From contig CP060260.1 in NCBI GenBank assembly GCA_023898805.1, positions 868,001 to 932,000 of the forward strand: 64,000 bases of DNA, written 5' to 3'. This DNA is from Rhodospirillales bacterium. GTDB taxonomy: Bacteria > Pseudomonadota > Alphaproteobacteria > Micavibrionales > UBA1664. Below are positions 25,474 through 33,574 of this stretch, piece after piece. How positions within the stretch are numbered: position 1 is the stretch's first letter; every line of letters begins with the position of its first letter. The notes under the pieces are model-generated. The model was not told where the DNA came from and searched no databases. It saw nothing but the letters and a program-made list of their open reading frames with translations. The position numbers and the translations under genes are program-made.

Positions 25474-26643
25474 ATGTTTCAGATTTACGACCGCTATATA
25501 TTGCGCCAGTTGATGCTTGCGACGCTGATCGTCGCGGGCGGACTGTCCATGATCATCCTGCTTACCCAGTCGCTCAAGCTGATCGAACTGGTGTTGGAAT
25601 CGAACGCCTCGGCCCAATCCTTCCTGATCATGATGGCTCTGTCCCTGCCGCGCTTTTTTGAATCCGTGCTGCCGGCCGCGGTGCTGATCGCAACTCTGTT
25701 CGTCTTTCACCGCCTTGCGATGGACTCGGAACTGGTGGTGCTGCGCGCGGCGGGCACGTCCCCCCTGCGGCTGGCCAGACCGGTGTTGACGGGCACAGGC
25801 CTGCTCATCGCGGGGTTGCTTGTCCTTTCCCTCTGGGTTTCGCCGATCGGCATTGCCAAGGTTCAAAACCTGCGTAAGGAAATCCGGGCCCAGTACGCGC
25901 ACCTGATGTTCCGCGAGGGGATCTTCAACACCGTTGGCCCCAACCTGACCGCCTATGTCAACAAGCGCGCGCCCGATGGCCGCCTGGTCGGCCTGATGGT
26001 CCATGACACCCGCACGGTGGCGAATGGCGGTCCGGCGGTGACCATCGTCGCGCGATCTGGCAACATCGTCACTGAAAAAAAAGGACAAAAGATCATCGTC
26101 TACGATGGCTCGCGTCAGGAGCTCAATCCGCGCACCGACAAATTTTCTCGGCTCGACTTCTCGCAATATACCCTCGACATGCCAGATGAAACCGGCACCA
26201 TCGACGAGCGTTGGCGCGAACCCGATGAGCGTACGCTTGGCCAGTTGATCGGCCCGGTTTCGCTGGCGGATTCCTCGCCCGACGACAGGCTTCAGTTCCG
26301 GGCCGAGTTGAACCGCCGCTTTTCTACTCCGGTTTTGATGCTTGCCTTCGCGCTCATGAGCGCCACCGCCCTGTTGCTCGGCCCTTTTCGCCGCGGCGGA
26401 CAGATGCCATTGATCGGCGCCGCCGCCGTGTTCGCGCTGACTTTGCAGGGGGCTTATCTAGTCTGCTTTTCGCTGGCCAAGAAAACCTTGCTTGGCTGCG
26501 TGTTGATGTACGTCGTGGCGGGCTTGCCGGTGCTGATCGCCCTGTTTTTCCTGACCCCGCCCGGAGAACGCATCATCGCGCAAGCCGCGCGGCTTTGGCA
26601 CCGTCTGCTGCATCATGACCTGCCGCGCCGGAGGGATGTATGA
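25474..26643 (+). CDS. lptF: LPS export permease LptF
   Basis: A 389-residue YjgP/YjgQ-family permease of the LptB2FG ABC transporter, which lifts LPS from the inner membrane onto the Lpt bridge. The N-terminus IYDRYILRQLMLATLIVAGG, the coupling stretch AMDSELVVLRAAGTSPLRL, a periplasmic beta-jellyroll domain (about 130-260) and three C-terminal spans fit the family. The stop overlaps lptG's ATG (ATGA). The ATPase LptB is not in the window. Confidence 0.95.
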   Translation: MFQIYDRYILRQLMLATLIVAGGLSMIILLTQSLKLIELVLESNASAQSFLIMMALSLPRFFESVLPAAVLIATLFVFHRLAMDSELVVLRAAGTSPLRLARPVLTGTGLLIAGLLVLSLWVSPIGIAKVQNLRKEIRAQYAHLMFREGIFNTVGPNLTAYVNKRAPDGRLVGLMVHDTRTVANGGPAVTIVARSGNIVTEKKGQKIIVYDGSRQELNPRTDKFSRLDFSQYTLDMPDETGTIDERWREPDERTLGQLIGPVSLADSSPDDRLQFRAELNRRFSTPVLMLAFALMSATALLLGPFRRGGQMPLIGAAAVFALTLQGAYLVCFSLAKKTLLGCVLMYVVAGLPVLIALFFLTPPGERIIAQAARLWHRLLHHDLPRRRDV

Positions 26644-27743
26644 AGATTCTGGGCACCAACCGCCTGCTTTCACGCTACCTGACGATGATCTTTTTGCGCA
26701 TGTTCGCGCTGATGCTCGGCGGGTTGCTGGCGATCGTCTATCTTTTCGACACGCTTGAACTGCTGCGTCGCGCCGATGGGCGCGGCGATGTCGGCCTCGG
26801 CCTGCTGATGAAGATGGGCCTTTATAAATTGCCGGAAGTCGGCCAGATGCTGCTGCCCTTCGCGATATTGTTCGCGGCGATGGCATCGTTCTGGTGGCTT
26901 GCCCGCAGGCATGAGCTGACCGCCATGCGCGCGGCAGGATATTCGGCATGGCAGTTCGTGGCCCCCCTGGTGACCGCGGCGATGGCGATCGGGTTCATCC
27001 ACATCATGCTGATCCACCCGCTGACCGCCCGCGCGATCCAGCATTATCAAGGCCTTGAAGCCGAGTATCTGGGCCAGCACCGTAAACTGGTCACCGTTTC
27101 GCAACAGGGTCTGTGGTTGCGCGAGGCGGATTCAGGCGGCGAGGTTATCATTCACGCCGACAGCGTGGCCTTGGGCGACTGGACGCTCAAAGGCGTAACG
27201 GCGCTGTTTTACGACGAAGTGGGCGACTTCACCCGCCGCCTTGACGCGCAATCGGCCCTCCTCCAGCCCGGTCGCTGGGTCTTCCACAACGCCACGATCC
27301 GCGAAACGGGCACTCCTGCCCAGTTCTACCCAGCCTATACATTGGCCACCGAACTGACTCTGGCGGACATTCAGGAAAGCTTTTCCGACCCCGACACCAT
27401 CTCGTTCTGGCAATTGCCGGCCTTCATTCACACACTTAAGGACACCGGCCTAGAAACCGCGCCAATGGAGGTTTATTACCAATCCCTGCTGGCCCAGCCG
27501 TTGTTGCTGGCCGCGATGATCCTGCTGGCCGCCACCGTCTCGTTGCGCCCGCCACGTTTCCAGCGCGCCTTGTTCATGGTCCTAACCGGCATGACGTCGG
27601 GGTTCGTCGTTTTTTTCATGTCGTCATTCCTGCGCGCATTGGGCGGTTCGCACCAGCTTCCGGTCGTGCTGGCGGCATGGTCGACGGGGGTGATCGTCCT
27701 GCTAGGTTCCGTAACATGGCTCCTGAATACGGAAGACGGGTAA
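26640..27743 (+). CDS. lptG: LPS export permease LptG
   Basis: A 367-residue partner of LptF, with the same architecture: spans near residues 18-38, 55-80 and 98-120, the cytoplasmic coupling helix LARRHELTAMRAAGYSAW, a periplasmic jellyroll, and three C-terminal spans. Translation is coupled to lptF by a 4-base overlap. In many relatives lptD and surA follow; here mlaA and mlaC follow after terminator-like and palindromic elements. Confidence 0.95.
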   Translation: MKILGTNRLLSRYLTMIFLRMFALMLGGLLAIVYLFDTLELLRRADGRGDVGLGLLMKMGLYKLPEVGQMLLPFAILFAAMASFWWLARRHELTAMRAAGYSAWQFVAPLVTAAMAIGFIHIMLIHPLTARAIQHYQGLEAEYLGQHRKLVTVSQQGLWLREADSGGEVIIHADSVALGDWTLKGVTALFYDEVGDFTRRLDAQSALLQPGRWVFHNATIRETGTPAQFYPAYTLATELTLADIQESFSDPDTISFWQLPAFIHTLKDTGLETAPMEVYYQSLLAQPLLLAAMILLAATVSLRPPRFQRALFMVLTGMTSGFVVFFMSSFLRALGGSHQLPVVLAAWSTGVIVLLGSVTWLLNTEDG

Positions 27744-27771
27744 AAACCATGGAATGCGTCGACATCCCCCG

Positions 27772-27868
27772 TTGACGCACCTTGTGGAATTGTTAATCTG
27801 AAGCTGGATCATTTTAAGGGCCTGTTAAGGCCCTTTCTGTAATTTTTATACGGAATATGAATTCCGTA
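27772..27868 (+). promoter_or_regulatory. lptG-mlaA intergenic: -35-like box, hairpin, palindrome
   Basis: TTGACG (27772-27777) may be a -35 box, with a weak -10 near TAATCT (27794-27799). A 7-bp hairpin AAGGGCC / GGCCCTT (27816-27822, 27829-27835) followed by a T-rich stretch could end lptFG transcription or attenuate mlaA. A perfect 8-bp palindrome TACGGAAT-ATGA-ATTCCGTA (27849-27868) sits just before the mlaA ribosome-binding site and could be an operator or translation-controlling hairpin. Confidence 0.5.
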
Positions 27869-27888
27869 ACCACTTGGGGGAATCAACC

Positions 27889-28650
27889 ATGAATACCAAA
27901 ACCGCACGCGCCCGGCTGGCCAAGATCGCTTTCACCGGCACTGCCGCGCTGCTGCTTGCGGCCTGTGCGTCGATGCCGCACCCCGCCACCGCCGACCCAT
28001 CCGCGGTCAGCGACCCGCTGGAACCGGTCAACCGCGTCACGATGTCTTTCAACCGCGTGCTCGACAAGGTGGTCTTTAATCCACTCGACACCGTTTACCG
28101 CACGCTGGTGCCGCAAATCGGCCGCGATGCCGTGCACAACGTGCTTGCCAACCTTAAAAGCCCGGTTTACCTCGCGAACGAGCTGCTGCAGGGCGACTTG
28201 AAAGGCGCCGGCACCGTGGTTCAGCGCTTTATGATCAACACCTTCGTCGGCGGTGGCGGCCTTGTGGACGTCGCGGCCAAGACCGGCATGCCCGGCGAAC
28301 CGGAAGATTTTGGACAAACCCTCGCCGTATGGGGCGTTGGCAACGGTCCTTATATCGTCTGGCCGATTCTCGGGCCCTCGACGCTGCGCGACTCGGCCGG
28401 CTTCGTTGGCGACATCGCGATGGACCCGATCTACTGGTACGCTCGCAACACCGATAAACCGGGCCTGCAATGGACTCGTGCCGGCCTGACGCTGGTTGAC
28501 GCCAAGGACCGCACCCGCGACGTGATGGACGATGTCTATCGCAATTCCGGTGACCCTTACGCGGTGCTGAAAAGCATTTATATCCAGCGTCGAAACGCGA
28601 TGATCGACAAATCGGGTTCGAAAAGCGCGCCGTTGCCGACGATCGAATGA
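27889..28650 (+). CDS. mlaA: Outer-membrane lipoprotein MlaA (VacJ)
   Basis: Removes misplaced phospholipid from the outer leaflet of the outer membrane and passes it to MlaC. ATG 27889 has TTGGGGG as ribosome-binding site. The lipoprotein signal ends in LLAAC with the lipidated Cys26. The VacJ signature DPLEPVNRVTMSFNRVLD follows, then VFNPLDTVYR, NTFVGGGGLVDVA, EDFGQTLAVWGVGNGPY and GPSTLRD. Its 253 residues match the family. mlaC follows, so the two form a partial mla locus; mlaFED are not in the window. Confidence 0.95.
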   Translation: MNTKTARARLAKIAFTGTAALLLAACASMPHPATADPSAVSDPLEPVNRVTMSFNRVLDKVVFNPLDTVYRTLVPQIGRDAVHNVLANLKSPVYLANELLQGDLKGAGTVVQRFMINTFVGGGGLVDVAAKTGMPGEPEDFGQTLAVWGVGNGPYIVWPILGPSTLRDSAGFVGDIAMDPIYWYARNTDKPGLQWTRAGLTLVDAKDRTRDVMDDVYRNSGDPYAVLKSIYIQRRNAMIDKSGSKSAPLPTIE

Positions 28651-28676
28651 CGGCGACATAAGGCGGCGGGCATAAC

Positions 28677-28798
28677 TTACGGGGAATCCGCCCCGTAATG
28701 TGACGCCCCGTAATGTGTGACCCTTTGCCGCTTGATCGCTGCCACGATTGCCTTATAAATGACCGTACTGTTCATAGGGCCGCCCTAAAGCGGCCCTA
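28677..28798 (+). repeat. mlaA-mlaC intergenic hairpins and a 13-base direct repeat
   Basis: The 195-base gap holds TTACGGGG (28677-28684), which can pair with CCCCGTAA at 28691-28698 or with a second copy at 28706-28713, because GCCCCGTAATGTG occurs twice 15 bases apart. A separate 9-bp hairpin TAGGGCCGC / GCGGCCCTA (28775-28783, 28790-28798) precedes mlaC. Neither is followed by a long T-run, so they are not convincing terminators; alternative pairing could tune mlaC expression. Confidence 0.5.
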
Positions 28799-28845
28799 AT
28801 GACGTGTTGCGATAGGATTGCCGAACCAAAGACTGGACGACACCG

Positions 28846-29556
28846 ATGAAAACGCCCGTGATAAAAATACAAGCACGCCTGCCCATGCGACTGCTCACGC
28901 TGGTCTTGCCGTTCCTGGCCGCCGCCGCAACGGTTTCTCTGCCCGCGGCATCGTCCGTGGCTGCACCGCTTTTTGTCCCGGCCCAGGGCCTTCACGTCCA
29001 GCCGGTGGCCCAAGACCCCGGCGCGGCGGCGCAGGCCTTGATCCAGAAACTGGGCGACACCGCGACCAGCGCCCTGTCGGACCAATCGTTGAACGATACC
29101 GGCCGCATGTCCTTGTTCCGCAAGATTCTGGCCGCGCATTTCGATACGCCGCTGGTCGCCCGTTTTGCTGCCGGACGCTACTGGCGCGCCGCGACCCCGC
29201 AGCAACAAAGCGAGTACGTCAAACTTTATCAACAGATGATTCTCAACGTCTATTCGGCGCGGTTCAAAAACTACTCCGGCCAGAAATTCACGGTCACCGG
29301 TGACCGGGCGGACGGCGCGTCCGGCGACATCATCGTTACCTCGCAAGTCACAGGCAAGGGCAGCCCGATCACGGTTGACTGGCGCGTACGCAATACCGGC
29401 GGCGCCGACAAGATCATCGACGTGATGGTGGAAGGGGTCAGCATGGCGATCACCCAACGCAATGACTTCGCAAGCGTGATCCAGCAAGGCGGCGGCCAAT
29501 TTACGGCGCTGATCGACTATCTGCGCGACGGCGGCACCAGCGACGTTAAGGATTGA
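28846..29556 (+). CDS. mlaC: Phospholipid-binding periplasmic protein MlaC
   Basis: A 236-residue Ttg2D/MlaC family shuttle carrying phospholipid between MlaA and the inner-membrane MlaFEDB complex. An N-terminal signal segment runs to about residue 40 (SLPAASSVAAPLF). Family segments include FRKILAAHFDTPLVARFAAGRYWR, YVKLYQQMILNVYSARF and VMVEGVSMAITQRNDFASVI. The in-frame ATG at codon 14 (MRLLTLVL) gives a more standard signal peptide and is an alternative start. Confidence 0.93.
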   Translation: MKTPVIKIQARLPMRLLTLVLPFLAAAATVSLPAASSVAAPLFVPAQGLHVQPVAQDPGAAAQALIQKLGDTATSALSDQSLNDTGRMSLFRKILAAHFDTPLVARFAAGRYWRAATPQQQSEYVKLYQQMILNVYSARFKNYSGQKFTVTGDRADGASGDIIVTSQVTGKGSPITVDWRVRNTGGADKIIDVMVEGVSMAITQRNDFASVIQQGGGQFTALIDYLRDGGTSDVKD

Positions 29557-29610
29557 TCCGCCTTCACCGCTCCAAAATCCGGTTTTGTTAAGCTTTTTGA
29601 AGCGAAAAAC

Positions 29611-29641
29611 TTGCGTTTTTAAGGCGTTTTGCCTATATAAT
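29611..29641 (+). promoter_or_regulatory. Predicted promoter of the repeat-domain gene
   Basis: In an AT-rich leader, TTGCGT (29611-29616) lies 17 bases before TATATA (29634-29639), overlapping a perfect TATAAT (29636-29641). The start codon at 29713 is about 70 bases downstream, with AAGGGGTG as ribosome-binding site. This is one of the best sigma-70-like -10 boxes in the window. Confidence 0.6.
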
Positions 29642-29712
29642 TTTACCATTCCATATTAGGAAAACTTTAAGCGCCAACATGTATAACAAAAAGGCGTAGC
29701 AAGGGGTGTGAA

Positions 29713-32049
29713 ATGGCTGATTTAAGCGCAATGGATCTGGACAACGCCGAACAGGTGGCCGAACCGGTGGCGACAGCCGCAACGGGCGCTTCCGGGGACG
29801 ATTCTATCATGTCGCCGGAAACTGAAGCGGCGGTCGGCGAAATGTTCGCCGCACTTCGCAGTCAACATGAAAAACTGGCCGTCGACAGGAAACTGGCCGA
29901 TGCGTTTGAAAAGCGCTTCACCGAAAACGGGGGCTGGCGCTCGATCACCGACGGCGCCGCCGAAAATCCGGAAGCCGCCCGCAAATTCGCCGAATTCTAC
30001 GCCGCCCGCGCCCGCAGCGAATACGAGGCGCAACCGAAAAAACGCGCGTTTGATGCGTATGCCCTGACCAAAAACGGCGTAAACGCGAGCCTTTTGAACG
30101 CCGCCTTCGACCCGGCGCAGCGCCGCGGCAAGGCCTATGCCGCCTTTGCCGAATTCAAAACCGCCAATCCCGAACTTTTTGCGGCTGCGGACGCCGCTGC
30201 GCCCGCGCTGAAAGGCGAACCCAGTAAAAAATACGTCGAACCCAAAGATCGCCTGATCGACGGCTATACCGAACATTTCACCGCCCACTGGAACGCGATG
30301 ACCGGCGAGGAAACCGCCGACCCCGCCCGCGTGCGCGATTTCGCCCGTTACTACGCGGAACAGATTGTTCAAGACTATGACAGATACGACCGAAAATTAC
30401 CCGGCACCAAAAGCTTCTACGACCATGCACTGGCCGAAGACGGCGTAAAACCGGAAATCCTGAACCGCGCCTTCAATCCGGAAACGGGCAAGGGCGCCGC
30501 CATCAAACAATACGAAGCCTTCAAGGCCACGCCCACCGCGCCGGCCGCCGCAAGCGAAATCGAGGAAGCGGCCGCCACGCTCGAAAATCCGGACGCGGCT
30601 GACGACCAGCCCGCTAACAAGAGCAAGAACGCCGACACACTGGAAGCAGACCAAAATCCGGACGCCGACAGCGTGGAAAAACCCGATGCACAGGCCGCCA
30701 AAGCCGAAGAAAACACCCCGGCACAAGACCCGGCGCAGAATGATGAGGGGGCGGATTCCCACCTTGCCGGTCTTGCGATGGAGCCATTCCGCGAAAACAA
30801 GGCTGGCAACTTGCTGTTTCAACCCTTCCTCGCTTATCCGCGCATCGGCGATCGACCGGATGTGGCCATGGCGGGATCGGATTGGCAGGCTCTTAGCCCG
30901 CATACGGCCCGTTTGATCGCGCAATATTACGGTGGCATCGATCAGGACGCCGCGTTTCTTGCCGCGCTTGACGAACTTGCCGAACAACTGCCCCCGGAAA
31001 AGCTGGCCGATGGCGAAAACCCGGAAACGGATCCGGATAAAATCCGCGACCGGAGACGCGCGCGCCTGCTTGAGCAGGAAACACTCGGAATCCCCGGCCC
31101 CGATGGAAAAATAGCCAGAATGAACGGGCAGGACGCGATTTTCGCCCTGTTCATGCGCCATTCCGCGCTCGCCGGTCATTTCGATGCCACTCAATACGGC
31201 CGCCCCAACGCACCTGAATACGGCGGCATTCATCGAAAAATCCTGGATGGGCCGCCAATACAACAGCGTGGTTCACGGTGCATGGGACGATCAGCAGACC
31301 CACGGCGCGGATTTGTGTTTCCGCGACAGTCAAAAACCGTCTACCGTGTTTCCGGCAAGGGCGTTCAGGCCAAATTACCGCCGGGTCGCAGATTCAACGG
31401 GTCCACAGCGCTGCATCTGGCTGGGATCGGCATCAACCTGCGTCTCGACAACGCACCGCGCGGCGGTGGCACGCCTGATCTGAAATTCTGTATCACCCTG
31501 CCCAAGACCTTACTGCCGGCCGAATACCAATACCGCCGCGATCTGATTTTGCTCAGCACGCTGCACGAGGCCAGAAAGGCGCAGATCGACCCCGTTCTTT
31601 CGGAAAAAACCCGCATGGGCGCCCGCAAGGACATCACGCATATCAATTTCAACGACCTCTCTGAAAAGGCCGTAAGGGAGTTGCAGGGCTTGGGCGTCAA
31701 GGTCTCCGATCTGGTCGATGCCTTCAACGCGGGCAATTTGAACGGCAAACCCGATGCGGCGCTGGAAAACGTTGAAAGCCCCGCGCCGCAACAAGCCGCC
31801 GCTGTAAAACCGGAAACGGCTGCGGCAACACAGGAATCTCCCAAGCCGACCGCAAAGGATATTCTGGCCGGTGGCCATTCGAAATTGCAGTGCCGAAAGC
31901 CGCACCTTCGGCAACACCGCTGGGCGAAACGGCCCAAGGACCGGTCGAAGCACCTCAGGTGCCCCCGCTGCCGTCATCACCGAGGCGCAAAAACGCCGGA
32001 AACCCGCACCAACAGTACGTCCTTCATAACCGATCATCACGGCCATTAA
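29713..32049 (+). CDS. Acidic protein with a duplicated unknown domain, next to dot genes (frame-disrupted)
   Basis: The continuous frame codes 778 residues. Two copies of a ~90-residue helical domain are visible at 61-148 and 181-271 (FAEFYAARARSEYE vs FARYYAEQIVQDYD; SLLNAAFDPAQRRGKAYAAFAEFK vs EILNRAFNPETGKGAAIKQYEAFK). An Ala/Asp/Glu-rich linker (about 275-350) and a C-terminal region follow. The frame appears broken: 31230-31335 makes better protein in the +1 frame (WMGRQYNSVVHGAWDDQQ), and after 31870 the likely tail moves through two more frames to end VITEAQKRRKPAPTVRPS at TAA 32027-32029. I recognise no family. A strong own promoter, no signal peptide, acidity and position beside dotA suggest a secreted substrate; this is inference. 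Confidence 0.7.
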   Translation: MADLSAMDLDNAEQVAEPVATAATGASGDDSIMSPETEAAVGEMFAALRSQHEKLAVDRKLADAFEKRFTENGGWRSITDGAAENPEAARKFAEFYAARARSEYEAQPKKRAFDAYALTKNGVNASLLNAAFDPAQRRGKAYAAFAEFKTANPELFAAADAAAPALKGEPSKKYVEPKDRLIDGYTEHFTAHWNAMTGEETADPARVRDFARYYAEQIVQDYDRYDRKLPGTKSFYDHALAEDGVKPEILNRAFNPETGKGAAIKQYEAFKATPTAPAAASEIEEAAATLENPDAADDQPANKSKNADTLEADQNPDADSVEKPDAQAAKAEENTPAQDPAQNDEGADSHLAGLAMEPFRENKAGNLLFQPFLAYPRIGDRPDVAMAGSDWQALSPHTARLIAQYYGGIDQDAAFLAALDELAEQLPPEKLADGENPETDPDKIRDRRRARLLEQETLGIPGPDGKIARMNGQDAIFALFMRHSALAGHFDATQYGRPNAPEYGGIHRKILDGPPIQQRGSRCMGRSADPRRGFVFPRQSKTVYRVSGKGVQAKLPPGRRFNGSTALHLAGIGINLRLDNAPRGGGTPDLKFCITLPKTLLPAEYQYRRDLILLSTLHEARKAQIDPVLSEKTRMGARKDITHINFNDLSEKAVRELQGLGVKVSDLVDAFNAGNLNGKPDAALENVESPAPQQAAAVKPETAAATQESPKPTAKDILAGGHSKLQCRKPHLRQHRWAKRPKDRSKHLRCPRCRHHRGAKTPETRTNSTSFITDHHGH

Positions 32050-32078
32050 AAAACCGCGCTTTATGGCGCGGTTTTTTT
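32048..32078. terminator. Bidirectional terminator between two convergent genes
   Basis: Perfect 9-bp stem AAACCGCGC (32051-32059) and GCGCGGTTT (32066-32074) with a TTTATG loop, flanked by an A-run on the left and a T-run on the right, so it can stop transcription from the repeat-domain gene (plus) and from the dotA end (minus). Confidence 0.92.
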
Positions 32079-32097
32079 ATGTAGTTTTCCGACTGGT

Positions 32098-32838
32098 TTA
32101 CGTCATACCACCAGAAGAAGGCGCGTTTACATCGCCATGGAGTCTTCTAATTTCGTTTTCCTTCTCCTTGATATCCCTACGCCTTGCATTAGTGGCCCTG
32201 AAATTCTTTTCCGTACCCTCAAGCGCGCTATGCCCCTGAGTCATGACCGCATAACCGGCCAAGGCCATGCCCTGCATATTGCCGATATCGACCGGCCGGT
32301 CGCCTGTGAAGGACGACCCGCCGCCCAGCCAGCGCAGCATCTTGTCCGGAATCGCATCGATCAGCTTAAAACAGGAATTGGCCAACATATAGACCAGATA
32401 AACGAACAACACGGTATAGGTAATAATCCCAAACCCGCTGACATTTCTGATATCCAATCCGCAAGGCGCATTTCCGGTCCCAGGAAGCGTACATGTAGCA
32501 TCCGGGTTATAGGCGAATATCGCATATTTGAAGGTCGCGGCTAGAAAATTCACCCCGGCATTGAACACCAAAGTCCCCACGATCAACCCCATGATGATCA
32601 AAAGCGGACGCAACAAAACACCAAACAGCGTCAACCAGTTGGCAAAGGCCGTCTGGCCCGGCAGCCCTCGCCGTCGATCCGTAAATGCGAAAGCGCGAAC
32701 AGGGGCATCGACACAACGGCCTCTGCCACTTCGATCACCCAGTTGACGGCCGAGAAAAAGAAATACATGAACGGCATCATCGGCAGCAGGTAAAACAGGA
32801 CGATGCCAACCGCTAATCCAACCGTAATGATAAACCAC
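32098..32838 (-). CDS. DotA-like protein, C-terminal open fragment
   Basis: Same-frame C-terminal part; the genuine portion begins near 32667 (LPGQTAFANWLTLFGVLLRP) and contains two more spans, a cysteine-bearing loop (ATCTLPGTGNAPCGLDI), FVYLVYMLANSCFKLIDAIPD and a polar tail ending PSSGGMT. The first ~57 residues of this open frame are out-of-frame translation of the preceding segment, which is better read as MPFMYFFFSAVNWVIEVAEA. Confidence 0.5.
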   Translation of the reverse strand: MVYHYGWISGWHRPVLPAADDAVHVFLFLGRQLGDRSGRGRCVDAPVRAFAFTDRRRGLPGQTAFANWLTLFGVLLRPLLIIMGLIVGTLVFNAGVNFLAATFKYAIFAYNPDATCTLPGTGNAPCGLDIRNVSGFGIITYTVLFVYLVYMLANSCFKLIDAIPDKMLRWLGGGSSFTGDRPVDIGNMQGMALAGYAVMTQGHSALEGTEKNFRATNARRRDIKEKENEIRRLHGDVNAPSSGGMT

Positions 32839-33574
32839 AGCACAGGCGCAACTGCATCCAATATTGCACCGATAAAGTTGAGTGCTTTGACAAGCTTACC
32901 CGCCCTGGAATCGCACCGAAAAATCTGTCTATGAAATTACTGCCTGCTTTGGCCGCTATATAATATTTAATCATGGATCCGGCATGCGAAAGAATGCTGC
33001 CACCCGCATCAATCAAACGGCTCATGGGGTCGTTTCCGGATGTCGTCGCGCTTGCCGCGGACTTGTTATCGACAAGTTCCAGAAAACCATCGCCAAACTG
33101 CCAGCGCGCCAACCAGAGAATAGGATCAGTAATACTTGCGCCTCTCGAACTGAAGTCCTGATTATAGGCTGGCGCCGCGCCCAAGGCGTTCGTCGGCTGT
33201 GTGGTAATATAGCTCGGCACCTTCGAAATCACGACCTCGGCATTGGCAAGGGCGGTCCGCGCAGCAGCATCTTGATCCGTATTGGTCGGCCCCCCACACC
33301 CGGTAGTTGCAAGGAATCGTCCCAATGCGATACCAGCACCGATGGTTTTGATTTGCCATCCGGCCCAGTAACGGGAGCGGGAACCGCATTGCTGACCGCA
33401 TCAAGAACCGCCTGGGTCATACGCGCGGTCTGAATGTAGTAAATTCCCGCCGTTCCCCAACCGCGTGTCTTGGCGTCGTTCTGCATCGACGTGACCTGGG
33501 TCGTCGCCGACATCATGGCGGTCCGTATATTCGCAGGCACGCTGTTCATACTCGTTTGTGCCGCATTGATGGCG

